Source: Bacteroidota bacterium
GTDB lineage: Bacteria; Bacteroidota; Bacteroidia; Flavobacteriales_F; PHOS-HE28
NCBI GenBank assembly: GCA_029573495.1
Contig: JAKQEI010000126.1
Span: forward strand, 1-35,873
DNA: 35,873 bases
Direction: 5' to 3'
The notes beneath the pieces were generated by a model. That model was not told the origin of the DNA. It did no database searches and saw nothing but the letters and a program-made list of their open reading frames with translations. The number at the start of each line of letters is the position of its first letter. Positions within the stretch are counted from its first letter, which is position 1. Both the position numbers and the translations under genes were made by a program. Positions 1-7,209 of the stretch are shown one piece after another.

Positions 1-6
1 ATCGGC

Positions 7-14
7 TACCTTTG
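7..14 (+). promoter_or_regulatory. -7 promoter element upstream of osmC
   Basis: Perfect match to the Bacteroidota -7 consensus TAnnTTTG (TACCTTTG), 23 bp before the osmC start codon. It predicts a leader of about 18 nt. The -33 element would lie outside the window. Confidence 0.6.
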
Positions 15-37
15 GCATTCGACCAATAGCGAAGACC

Positions 38-472
38 ATGAATAGGAGCGCAACAGCGAACTGGAAGGGTAGCGGAAAAGGAGGCTCAGGTACCATCACC
101 ACCACGAGCGGTGTTCTCGATGGAGTCCCGCATTCCTTTCATACACGGTTCGAAAGTGAGGATGGCAAGGCGGGAACCAACCCGGAAGAACTGATCGCGG
201 CGGCCCATGCGAGCTGCTTCACTATGAAACTGAGCTTCGTCCTGATCGCCGCAGGATTCACTGCGGAGAAGCTCGAATGTACCGCGAATGTGAAGATGGG
301 CAAGGTGGGTGATGGCATGGGAGTTACTGGGATCCACCTGGACCTCAACGGAAACGTCCCTGATATCACAGCGGACAAGTTCCAGGCTTGTGCCGAGGAA
401 GCGAAGACCAACTGTCCGATCAGTCAACTCTTGAAGTCCGTGCCGATCACATTGAGCGCACAGCTCGGGTAG
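38..472 (+). CDS. osmC: OsmC/Ohr family peroxiredoxin-like protein
   Basis: Cytoplasmic thiol peroxidase of the OsmC/Ohr family, which reduces organic hydroperoxides. The 144-residue length is normal for OsmC. The two family cysteines are present: Cys60 in the segment GTNPEELIAAAHASC and Cys126 in TNCPIS. Pairing of a peroxidatic and a resolving cysteine in these contexts is family knowledge. The ATG at 38 follows a perfect TAnnTTTG element. The mnmH start lies only 24 bp downstream, so osmC probably heads an osmC-mnmH-selD transcription unit. That would place peroxide defence beside selenium use, which is an inference. Assignment to the OsmC rather than the Ohr subgroup is likely but not certain. 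Confidence 0.93.
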   Translation: MNRSATANWKGSGKGGSGTITTTSGVLDGVPHSFHTRFESEDGKAGTNPEELIAAAHASCFTMKLSFVLIAAGFTAEKLECTANVKMGKVGDGMGVTGIHLDLNGNVPDITADKFQACAEEAKTNCPISQLLKSVPITLSAQLG

Positions 473-496
473 TCGAAGGACCGGATACGCAGAGTC

Positions 497-1510
497 ATGT
501 TGCGTGCTTTGCCCGTCGAGGAGTGGCTGGCTTTGGCTACGCCCATCATCGACGTGCGCAGCCCGGCGGAATTCCAGCGAGGTCATATCCCTGGGGCTTT
601 CAATCTCCCATTGTTCTCCAATGAGGAACGCGCGATGGTAGGGACGATCTACCATCAGCAGGGGCGCGATCCCGCCCTGATCGAAGGCCTGCGGATCGTT
701 GGCCCCAACCTGGCCGGGATCGTCGAAGAGGCGAGGCGTATCGCTCCCGATGGTGGCGTCCGGGTGCATTGCTGGCGTGGAGGTGAGCGCAGTGGAAGCA
801 TTGGCTGGCTGCTGGATAAGGCAGGCTTCAAGGAGGTCTTCACGCTGCAGCGGGGATACAAGGGTTTCCGGAACCACCTGTTGCACGATCTCGGTGTGGC
901 CCTTCGATTGAAGGTCCTTGGAGGATTCACCGGCACGGGCAAGACCGAGACACTTCACCGGTTGGAGGAATTGGGAGAACAGGTCATCGACCTGGAGGCC
1001 TTGGCGTGCCATAAAGGCTCAAGTTTCGGGGGCTTGGGTGCGCCCTCGCAGCCTACCACGGAGCATTTCGAGAACCTGTTGTGGACCCGGATCCGTGCAA
1101 TGGACCGGGAACGAACGATCTGGGTCGAGGATGAGAGTGCGATGATCGGCCGGGTCAACCTGCCACGTCCGTTCTACGACCAGATGCGTGCCGCACGACT
1201 GTTCTTCATCAGGATCCCTATCGATGTACGTGCGGGCCGGTTGCTTGCGGAGTACGGTTCATTTCCTGCAGAGGATCTCGCTGAAGCGATCAAACGCATC
1301 GGTCGGCGCCTAGGACCGCAACATTGCAAGCGGGCTTTGGGAGCGCTGGAGAACAATGACCTCAAGGAGGTGGTCCTCATTGCGCTCGGCTACTACGACC
1401 GCTCCTATCTGCACGGGGTCTCCCAGCGCGACCAACAACAGGTCGTCCAACTTTCACCTCCGCACCCGGATCCCGCCGGCATCGCGGCCTTCCTGATACA
1501 CAACGCATGA
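497..1510 (+). CDS. mnmH: tRNA 2-selenouridine synthase (MnmH/SelU)
   Basis: Replaces the 2-thio group of 5-substituted 2-thiouridine at the tRNA wobble position with selenium, using selenophosphate; the family also geranylates the thiouridine. Residues 1-125 form a rhodanese domain: DVRSPAEF near residue 19, GHIPGAFNLP, and the active-site loop HCWRGGERSGS with Cys92. A P-loop, GGFTGTGKT (residues 142-150), starts the C-terminal P-loop domain typical of the family. The length of 337 residues is slightly short of the E. coli enzyme but complete. The gene overlaps selD by ATGA at 1507-1510, so its selenium donor is made by the translationally coupled next gene. Confidence 0.95.
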   Translation: MLRALPVEEWLALATPIIDVRSPAEFQRGHIPGAFNLPLFSNEERAMVGTIYHQQGRDPALIEGLRIVGPNLAGIVEEARRIAPDGGVRVHCWRGGERSGSIGWLLDKAGFKEVFTLQRGYKGFRNHLLHDLGVALRLKVLGGFTGTGKTETLHRLEELGEQVIDLEALACHKGSSFGGLGAPSQPTTEHFENLLWTRIRAMDRERTIWVEDESAMIGRVNLPRPFYDQMRAARLFFIRIPIDVRAGRLLAEYGSFPAEDLAEAIKRIGRRLGPQHCKRALGALENNDLKEVVLIALGYYDRSYLHGVSQRDQQQVVQLSPPHPDPAGIAAFLIHNA

Positions 1511-2556
1511 CGAACGCATCGACCGAGCCGATCCGACTCACCAGTTACAGCCATGGCGCCGGGTGCGGTTGCAAGATCGCACCCGCCGTGCTGGAGGTCA
1601 TCCTGCATGGCGAAGTTGAGAACCTGGTGGACCCCGCCCTGCTCGTCGGATATGGAACACGGGACGACGCAGCCGTATACAGCATGGGGGACGGACGATG
1701 CATCATCAGCACGACCGACTTCTTCTCACCTATTGTGGACGATCCATTCGACTTCGGACGGATCGCCGCCGCGAACGCACTGAGCGATATCTACGCCATG
1801 GGTGGCCGACCCCTGATGGCCGTGGCCATACTCGGCTGGCCGGTCGAACGGCTGGGACCGGAGCTCGCACGTCGGGTCCTGGATGGTGCCCGCACGACCT
1901 GTACCGAGGCAGGAATGGCCCTGGCCGGCGGACACAGCATCGATGCTCCTGAGCCTTTCTTCGGATTGGCCGTGACCGGAGAGGTTCAGGAGTCCCTGGT
2001 GAAGCGGAACAATACCGCTCAACCAGGGGATCTACTGTTCCTCACCAAAGCCCTCGGGACCGGGATCCTTGGCACTGCTTTGAAGCGGGGTATCCTCCCC
2101 GAGCAACAGATCCATGTGCTTCAGGAGACCATGGCCCGCTTGAACAGGGTCGGTACCACATTGGCTGGCCTGGAGGGCGTGCATGCCATGACGGACGTGA
2201 CGGGTTTCGGGCTTGCCGGACATCTGCTGGAAATGTGCGGGACGGATCTTGCGGTCGAAGTGGAGTTCGGTGCGCTCCCGGTCCTCCCTGGGGTTCAGAC
2301 CCTGATCTCCCAAGGTTGTTACCCGGACGGGGCATTACGCAATTGGAAGAACCAGGCGAACAGAATCGAAGGAGCGAACGACATGGAGCGTATGTTCATC
2401 CTTGCCGATCCACAAACAAGTGGTGGATTGTTGATAGCCTGTGATCCCGCCGGATCAAACCAATTGATCAGAACGCTGGCTGATAGCGGGACATCGGGGC
2501 ACCCCATCGGCCGATTCCTTTCCCGTGGATCCGACCCCATCGTGAAGTTGGTGTGA
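1507..2556 (+). CDS. selD: Selenide, water dikinase (selenophosphate synthase)
   Basis: Makes selenophosphate from selenide and ATP, with AMP and phosphate as by-products. The N-terminal catalytic segment YSHGAGCGCKI carries Cys20, Cys22 and Lys23. Cys20 and Lys23 correspond to the essential E. coli Cys17 and Lys20. This is therefore the cysteine form, with no in-frame UGA selenocysteine. The length of 349 residues matches the family. GTRDDAAVY and the downstream metal- and ATP-binding segments are intact, for example TDFFSPIVDDPFDFGRIA and ALAGGHSID. The start codon overlaps the mnmH stop (ATGA), indicating coupling. No selA, selB or selC is visible here, so the pair most simply serves tRNA selenation. 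Confidence 0.96.
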   Translation: MTNASTEPIRLTSYSHGAGCGCKIAPAVLEVILHGEVENLVDPALLVGYGTRDDAAVYSMGDGRCIISTTDFFSPIVDDPFDFGRIAAANALSDIYAMGGRPLMAVAILGWPVERLGPELARRVLDGARTTCTEAGMALAGGHSIDAPEPFFGLAVTGEVQESLVKRNNTAQPGDLLFLTKALGTGILGTALKRGILPEQQIHVLQETMARLNRVGTTLAGLEGVHAMTDVTGFGLAGHLLEMCGTDLAVEVEFGALPVLPGVQTLISQGCYPDGALRNWKNQANRIEGANDMERMFILADPQTSGGLLIACDPAGSNQLIRTLADSGTSGHPIGRFLSRGSDPIVKLV

Positions 2557-2578
2557 CCTTCTCCGGTGCAACCGGCCT

Positions 2579-2607
2579 TACTTTGCGCCGGCAGTATCGT
2601 TGCTGCC
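2579..2607 (+). promoter_or_regulatory. Possible promoter and leader hairpin for the AT-hook gene
   Basis: TACTTTG at 2579-2585 resembles TAnnTTTG with one spacer base missing. It is followed by a short inverted repeat GGCAG/CTGCC (2590-2594 and 2603-2607) inside the predicted leader of about 45 nt. Weak evidence, based on sequence only. Confidence 0.3.
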
Positions 2608-2635
2608 ACCATATGCTCAAACCCCAATACGAAGA

Positions 2636-3214
2636 ATGGCAACGGAAAGACTCGGCGAAAAGAACATCGATCTCCTGCTGAACCAATATCGATCGGAACG
2701 GAAACGACTGATGTTCCAATTGAACAAAGTGCGCGAAGCCATTGGTGAATTGAAGACGCTTCGGGCCAAAGCTGCAAAGGCCACACCGGAAACGGCGGTC
2801 AAGCGGGGGCCGGGAAGACCACCAAAGGTCCAGGACGGTAAGGAAGGGAGCGCGAAAGTGGTCCGGAAACGGGGCCGGAAGAAGAATGCACGCGCAGGCG
2901 GGTACCGCTTGAGCCCCTGGGACCTGATGGTCGTGGAGGCGATCAAGAAGGAAGGTCTGCTCCCGAAGGAAGTGATCATGGAACGCGCACGGGCGTGGGC
3001 CAAGACGCACGCCAAGCGGATGACGATCGATGAGATCTCGGTGAAGGTGACGCGTGTGCTGCAGAAACTGAGCGGGCCTCGTGCTGTGCTTGGCACGCAT
3101 CGTACGGGTCTCCGTCGGGGCTACCACTATGGCCTGAAGGAGTGGTTCTTCGCGAGCAGCGGAGCCTTGCGCAAGCAGTACTTGGACAAGTTGGTCCTCG
3201 AACCGAAGGCTTGA
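2636..3214 (+). CDS. AT-hook-containing putative DNA-binding protein
   Basis: A 192-residue basic protein of unknown specific function. An N-terminal charged helical region (about residues 1-50, likely coiled coil) is followed by an AT-hook-like core, KRGPGRPPK, near residue 62. A second basic patch, RKRGRKK, follows near residue 82. The C-terminal half (about 95-192) is conserved-looking and may be winged-helix-like, with LSPWDLMVVEAIKKEG, a helix around TIDEISVKVTRVL and an aromatic GYHYGLKEWFF segment. The ATG at 2636 is preferred to an upstream TTG at 2600, because the protein then begins MATERLGEKNIDLLL without an odd leader. A downstream gene starts 11 bp after the stop and is probably co-transcribed. 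A role as a nucleoid-associated protein or regulator is inferred. Confidence 0.75.
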   Translation: MATERLGEKNIDLLLNQYRSERKRLMFQLNKVREAIGELKTLRAKAAKATPETAVKRGPGRPPKVQDGKEGSAKVVRKRGRKKNARAGGYRLSPWDLMVVEAIKKEGLLPKEVIMERARAWAKTHAKRMTIDEISVKVTRVLQKLSGPRAVLGTHRTGLRRGYHYGLKEWFFASSGALRKQYLDKLVLEPKA

Positions 3215-3225
3215 TGGACTGGTGA

Positions 3226-4350
3226 ATGATCCGCGCCAGGCGACTCCTTCCCATCCCTCTCCTACTCTGCCTTACTGGTGCGGTATGTGTGCCTCCGATG
3301 CGGGTCACCGACCAGGGCCTTGATCACATCGTTCTGCCCAAGGGTTTCGTCATTGAGGTGTTCGCCGAGGATGTGACCAATGCCCGGGCGATGTGTTGGG
3401 GCGATGAAGGAACGCTCTTCGTAGGAACACGGGATGAAGGCGTGGTGCATGCCCTGCGCGACAAGGATGGGGATGGCAGGGCGGATGAGCGGTTCGTGGT
3501 CGCACGGGGTTTGAAGATGCCCGTCGGTGTCACTTTCAGGAATGGAGACCTGTACGTGAGCGCGGTGGATCGGATCATGAAGCTGCCAGGGATCGAAGCT
3601 CACCTCGCAGACCCTCCGGAACCCGTGGTGGTCACCGACCGCTTCCCTTCGGAGACCCATCATGGCTGGAAGTTCATCGCCTTCGGACCGGATGGTGATC
3701 TGTACGTGCCCGTGGGGGCGCCATGCAACATCTGCCTGAGTGAGGACAGCCTCTTCGCGACCATCACACGCTTGAAGCCGGACGGTGGCGATCTCCACAT
3801 CGTTGCGCACGGTGTCCGGAATTCGGTCGGCTTTGACTGGCATCCGATCACGAACGAGCTCTGGTTCACGGACAATGGCCGGGACTGGCTCGGTGATGAT
3901 AGCCCGGATTGTGAACTGAACCGATCGAGCAAGGACGGAGAGCACTTCGGGTATCCATTCTGTCACGCAGGGACGATCCCGGATCCTGAGTTCGGGGAGG
4001 GTCGGGCATGTGAGGAGTTCGTTCCACCCTCCGCGAAGCTTGGTCCACATGTCGCCCCATTGGGATGTAGGTTCTATACCGGCACTTCCTTCCCGAAGCG
4101 CTACCACAATGCGTTGTTCATTGCTGAGCATGGCAGCTGGAACCGGTCGGAACCCATCGGGTACCGGCTGGTAGTGGCCTTTCCGCAGGAGGATGGCACT
4201 GCGACAACGGAGGTCTTCGCCGAAGGCTGGCTCCAGGGAGGTCGAAAGAGCGGTCGGCCGGTGGATGTCCTTGGCGCACCGGACGGCAGCTTGCTCGTGA
4301 GCGATGATGCAGCCGATCGGATCTATCGGATCACCTACACGGGTGAATGA
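3226..4350 (+). CDS. Secreted sorbosone/glucose dehydrogenase-like beta-propeller protein
   Basis: A 374-residue exported protein of the PQQ-dependent soluble glucose/sorbosone dehydrogenase fold. The N-terminus (MIRARRLLPIPLLLCLTGA) is a signal peptide. The mature part reads as a six-bladed propeller: FVIEVFAEDVTNARAM, then THHGWKFIAFGPDGDLYV near residue 144 with the putative catalytic histidine, GAPCNIC with the cysteine pair seen in sorbosone dehydrogenases, and GVRNSVGFDW carrying the Arg-Asn pair used for PQQ contact in the family. It ends with GSLLVSDDAADRIYRI, the usual last blade. It has no T9SS tail or other fused domain, so it is probably periplasmic. The true substrate is unknown and oxidation of a sugar or aldose is inferred. 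The start lies 11 bp after the AT-hook gene. Confidence 0.85.
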   Translation: MIRARRLLPIPLLLCLTGAVCVPPMRVTDQGLDHIVLPKGFVIEVFAEDVTNARAMCWGDEGTLFVGTRDEGVVHALRDKDGDGRADERFVVARGLKMPVGVTFRNGDLYVSAVDRIMKLPGIEAHLADPPEPVVVTDRFPSETHHGWKFIAFGPDGDLYVPVGAPCNICLSEDSLFATITRLKPDGGDLHIVAHGVRNSVGFDWHPITNELWFTDNGRDWLGDDSPDCELNRSSKDGEHFGYPFCHAGTIPDPEFGEGRACEEFVPPSAKLGPHVAPLGCRFYTGTSFPKRYHNALFIAEHGSWNRSEPIGYRLVVAFPQEDGTATTEVFAEGWLQGGRKSGRPVDVLGAPDGSLLVSDDAADRIYRITYTGE

Positions 4351-4354
4351 GCCG

Positions 4355-4380
4355 CCCGGCCAGGGACCGGGAAGAATTTT
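4355..4380 (+). terminator. Short GC hairpin after the dehydrogenase gene
   Basis: CCCGG (4355-4359) pairs with CCGGG (4367-4371), followed by GAAGAATTTT. It lies immediately downstream of the stop at 4350. The stem is only 5 bp, so this is a weak terminator candidate. Confidence 0.35.
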
Positions 4381-4465
4381 CACATGAACTGTGACCCCCG
4401 CGACCCTCGTTCGTCCCAAAGTCGACGAGCACGGTCCGGAAGGGAGAGTCTGGATCGAGCGGATC

Positions 4466-4496
4466 CTTGAAGCGCCCCAGGGCGCTTCAAGCATTT
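4466..4496 (+). terminator. Intrinsic terminator hairpin
   Basis: Perfect 11-bp inverted repeat CTTGAAGCGCC (4466-4476) and GGCGCTTCAAG (4481-4491) with a 4-nt loop, followed by CATTTTC. It separates the dehydrogenase transcript from the next + strand gene. It also shows that the next protein does not start at the in-frame ATG at 4467. Confidence 0.7.
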
Positions 4497-4580
4497 TCGG
4501 ACCCACCCTTCGCGATCGGCATGGTGATCGTTGAAAGCATGAATGAGGCCACCCGATATGCACCGCCTCCGCACCCCAAC

Positions 4581-4584
4581 TTTG
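4581..4584 (+). promoter_or_regulatory. Possible -7 TTTG element right before the start codon
   Basis: CAACTTTG (4577-4584) matches TAnnTTTG with one mismatch and ends 5 bp before the ATG at 4590. If used, the mRNA would be practically leaderless. Confidence 0.35.
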
Positions 4585-4589
4585 TGCCC

Positions 4590-5090
4590 ATGCGCCCCCA
4601 CCTCCTGCTACCGCTCATTTTCACCTGCTCCCTTCTTTCCAGCCAGGCTCAGGACCGCGGATTCGGACTGGGCATCATGATCGGTGACCCAACCGGACTA
4701 AGTGGCAAGGTCTGGACAGGTGGCGATCGTGCATTCGATTTCGGGCTGGCCTGGGGACCCTGGCATTCGGGCTACCTGCATATGCATGCCGACATGCTGT
4801 TCCACAACATGGGTCTGATCCCGGTCAGTTCTGGTAGACTTCCGCTCTACTATGGCCCGGGCCTCCGGATGCGGGCGTGGGGAAGAGGTGGCTACTGGGA
4901 TCGAGGCCGCTACTACGACCATGATGGGTCTCGTGTGACCCTTGGCATTCGATTCCCCGTGGGACTCGCCTACATCTTCGACGGTGCTCCGGTCGACGTC
5001 TTCCTGGAGGTGGCGCCCACCCTTGATCTTGTCCCGGCAACCTACCTGAACTTCGATGCCGGTTTTGGAGTGCGGTATTATTTCAACTGA
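4590..5090 (+). CDS. Small outer-membrane beta-barrel-like protein
   Basis: A 166-residue exported protein of unknown function. The ATG at 4590 is chosen because it begins a clean signal peptide (MRPHLLLPLIFTCSLLSSQAQ); upstream in-frame ATGs lie in or near a terminator hairpin. The mature protein has alternating hydrophobic and polar strands rich in Gly, Tyr and Trp. Examples are GFGLGIMIGDPTGLSGKVW, the Arg/Gly/Tyr-rich stretch around RGGYWDRGRYY, and a final strand FGVRYYFN ending in aromatic residues as barrel proteins do. This suggests a small outer-membrane barrel. Its last 8 bp overlap the end of the convergent PAP2 gene. Confidence 0.7.
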   Translation: MRPHLLLPLIFTCSLLSSQAQDRGFGLGIMIGDPTGLSGKVWTGGDRAFDFGLAWGPWHSGYLHMHADMLFHNMGLIPVSSGRLPLYYGPGLRMRAWGRGGYWDRGRYYDHDGSRVTLGIRFPVGLAYIFDGAPVDVFLEVAPTLDLVPATYLNFDAGFGVRYYFN

Positions 5091-5721
5091 ACGGCCGCCA
5101 TTGGAGCCAGGCCTTGTCCTTCATCGCGGTGCGGTCCAACCACTGCTGGACCCCAAGGGCGACAAGTGTTCCCAAGGCGGCCCCGGCCAGGATGTCCTCT
5201 GTGAAATGCTGTGATAGGTATACCCTGCTGTAGGCGAGCAGCACGGCGCCCAGGCATAGAACAAGGCTCCATACCCGCCGGTCGATGAGGACCGCAAGGG
5301 CACAACACATGCTGAACGCCGCCGTTGCATGGCCACTCGGAAAGCTCAGGTGGTGATGCAACTCCAACCCCTCGACCCAGGGCAGGTCGCCGAGTCGGTC
5401 CTTATACATGTACGGCCGGTCATACGCGATCACACGCTTCAGGATCTGCACGGCAATGGCGCTAAGTCCGCAGCTGAGCCCCATCATCAGGAATGCCCGC
5501 ATGTTCACCGCTAAAAGCAGTACGATGGAAAGGGCCGTGGGTACCAGTCCGTCCGCCAGGTGCGTGATCGCGGAGAAGAACCGGTCAGCCCAGCGGGCCG
5601 TGTACCTATGCATGATCCTGTGCAGTTCCAATTGATCCGTTCCCATCACCAGGAGCAACAGGATCACGGTGAACACCCCCCATGTCAACAGGAAGGGGTG
5701 GATGGACTTCTTCGCGCGCAC
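5083..5721 (-). CDS. PAP2-family membrane phosphatase
   Basis: A 212-residue integral membrane phosphatase of the PAP2 (phosphatidic acid phosphatase type 2 / undecaprenyl-pyrophosphate phosphatase-like) superfamily. All three signature motifs are intact: K95-x6-R102-P103 in KRVIAYDRP, P128-S-G-H131 in FPSGH, and S165-R-x5-H172-x3-D176 in SRVYLSQHFTED. Several hydrophobic helices surround them, as expected for an active site facing the periplasm. Translation starts at GTG 5721; an in-frame TAG four codons upstream excludes a longer form. The probable substrate is a lipid phosphate or pyrophosphate, but sequence does not separate UppP-like from phosphatidylglycerophosphatase-like roles. It is divergent from the next gene (45 bp) and overlaps its convergent neighbour by 8 bp. 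Confidence 0.9.
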   Translation of the reverse strand: MRAKKSIHPFLLTWGVFTVILLLLVMGTDQLELHRIMHRYTARWADRFFSAITHLADGLVPTALSIVLLLAVNMRAFLMMGLSCGLSAIAVQILKRVIAYDRPYMYKDRLGDLPWVEGLELHHHLSFPSGHATAAFSMCCALAVLIDRRVWSLVLCLGAVLLAYSRVYLSQHFTEDILAGAALGTLVALGVQQWLDRTAMKDKAWLQWRPFS

Positions 5722-5725
5722 GGCG

Positions 5726-5733
5726 CGAAACTA
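5726..5733 (-). promoter_or_regulatory. -7-like element for the PAP2 gene
   Basis: On the minus strand this reads TAGTTTCG, one mismatch from TAnnTTTG, 4 bp upstream of the GTG start. It would give an almost leaderless mRNA. Confidence 0.35.
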
Positions 5734-5766
5734 GCTGGCTTGACGAACTTGCAGCCGCTACCCGGC

Positions 5767-6945
5767 ATGACCCCTATGCGCACCCGTCCCGTCACCGCGT
5801 TCCGTTTCGCATTCATCGGATGCGCGACAATGGTGATGACCGTTGTAGGTCACGCTCAGAGCTTCACGCAGACCTTCGGTGGTCCGGGTGCCCAGGACGG
5901 CATCGGGGCCTGGCCGGCTCCTGAGGGATACAGGGTGGCCATCCGGACCCATGACAGCATGCTGGAGGGTTTCAACGCGGTCTTGCAGACCACCAATGCA
6001 ACGGGCGGTACGCTTGGAGCGATCACCTGGCCGATCACGGGGAACGCGTTCATCCAAGCAACCGTGCCTGCCGTGGACGGCAGCGCTTTCATCATCGGTA
6101 GCGTGCTCATGGGGGGAGTGGAGAAGCACGACATCCTATTCTCCAAGGTGATCCCTGATGGAACGATCCAATGGACCCGCACGGTGGCGCTCAGTGGATC
6201 GCAACAACTGTTCGGTGGTCATGCGCTGCCTGACGGCGGGGCCGTGTTCTGCGGGTTGACCGAGGTGGCGGGCCTGCACCAACCGTTCGCTGTGCGATGC
6301 GATGCGGCCGGTGATACCATCTGGTCCCATGTGGAACCCATGGCCACCGACGCGGAGTTGTACGCTGTCGCCACGGACGGGGACCACCTGTTGTTCACGG
6401 GCAGGACCATGACCTTCGGTGGGCATGACGATGTCCTCCTCTTCAAGGCGGATATGGCCGGAGCTCCGATCTGGTCCACGTCCATCGGTGGAACGGCCAC
6501 GGACAAGGGTAGGTCCATCGCCTATGCCGGAAACAACGAATGGGTCGTTGCGGGGTGGACCGATTCCGTGGGCCCATTGGATCAAAGCAGTCAACGTCGA
6601 AGCCTTCGGGCCTATTTGATCGGGCTCAATGACGATGGGGACACGACCTGGACACGGACATTCGGCGACACGCTCTATGATCAACGGTTGTTCGCAATGG
6701 AAAGGGTCTCTGCCGCGGATATCTACCTGGCCGGTGAACGAAGCACGCCTTATGGCTCGGACGCGGTCCTCATGAAGGTGTCGGCAAGTGGAGAGCTCCT
6801 TTGGGAGCGTGTCCTCGATCTTGGACGCGAGGACCGCCTATCCGGGATCATGGCGCTACCCGACGGCGTGATCGGCACAGGGTGGTCCTTCGGGGAGTAC
6901 GGACGCCAGGTTCTCTTCGTGAGGCGTGGACCGGACGGGAATTGA
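5767..6945 (+). CDS. Secreted FGG-repeat beta-propeller protein
   Basis: A 392-residue exported protein of unknown role. The start is placed at ATG 5767 (or 5776), because the signal peptide follows there (residues after RPVTAFRFAF, ending VVGHAQS). The longer frame upstream would overlap the divergent PAP2 gene. The mature part is made of propeller-like repeats with motifs such as FGGPGAQDG, IGGTATDKGRSIA and FGDTLYDQRLFA, each followed by a strand such as WVVAGWTD or IYLAGERS and a DAVLMKVSASGELLW-type strand. This pattern occurs in Bacteroidota surface proteins with delta-60/SBBP-like repeats. Unlike many of those it has no recognisable T9SS tail; it ends RRGPDGN. Confidence 0.75.
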   Translation: MTPMRTRPVTAFRFAFIGCATMVMTVVGHAQSFTQTFGGPGAQDGIGAWPAPEGYRVAIRTHDSMLEGFNAVLQTTNATGGTLGAITWPITGNAFIQATVPAVDGSAFIIGSVLMGGVEKHDILFSKVIPDGTIQWTRTVALSGSQQLFGGHALPDGGAVFCGLTEVAGLHQPFAVRCDAAGDTIWSHVEPMATDAELYAVATDGDHLLFTGRTMTFGGHDDVLLFKADMAGAPIWSTSIGGTATDKGRSIAYAGNNEWVVAGWTDSVGPLDQSSQRRSLRAYLIGLNDDGDTTWTRTFGDTLYDQRLFAMERVSAADIYLAGERSTPYGSDAVLMKVSASGELLWERVLDLGREDRLSGIMALPDGVIGTGWSFGEYGRQVLFVRRGPDGN

Positions 6946-7047
6946 TCTTCACCATGGATCGTTGATGGATGGGTCCACGATCCCCCCGATCGAGGTACGC
7001 GGTGGATGGATCAGCTGGGCTTGTTTCGCTAGACCAAGACGAACCCC

Positions 7048-7209
7048 ATGACCATCGGCCGCAAACAGCTCAAGAGCACAAGGGATCCGGATATACCACG
7101 GTTATTGGATCAGCGCACCAAGGCCGTGCTCCACGCCATCAGCATGGAGCCCAAGGGCAGGGCTTTAGCGGCTTATGTACGCACGATCCTCGAGGCGCGA
7201 AAGTCTTAG
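7048..7209 (+). CDS. Putative small basic protein (53 aa)
   Basis: ATG 7048 to TAG 7209 encodes 53 residues beginning MTIGRKQLKSTRDPDIPRLL and ending VRTILEARKS. It is basic and probably helical, with no recognisable domain. Third codon positions are mostly G or C, as in neighbouring genes, and the stop overlaps that of the convergent large gene by 4 bp, a compact arrangement also seen at 5083-5090. There is no good promoter or ribosome site. It may be real or a chance frame. Confidence 0.4.
   Translation: MTIGRKQLKSTRDPDIPRLLDQRTKAVLHAISMEPKGRALAAYVRTILEARKS

Noticed and set aside
86..1012. 308-codon minus-strand open frame
   Set aside because: Antisense to osmC and mnmH, both with clear families; no domain in the shadow translation.
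1507..2556. Possible selenocysteine-containing SelD
   Set aside because: The active-site positions are cysteine codons (Cys20 and Cys22) and there is no in-frame UGA.
3262..4563. 433-codon minus-strand open frame
   Set aside because: Antisense to the sorbosone-dehydrogenase-like gene; His/Arg/Pro-rich composition typical of a shadow frame in GC-rich DNA.
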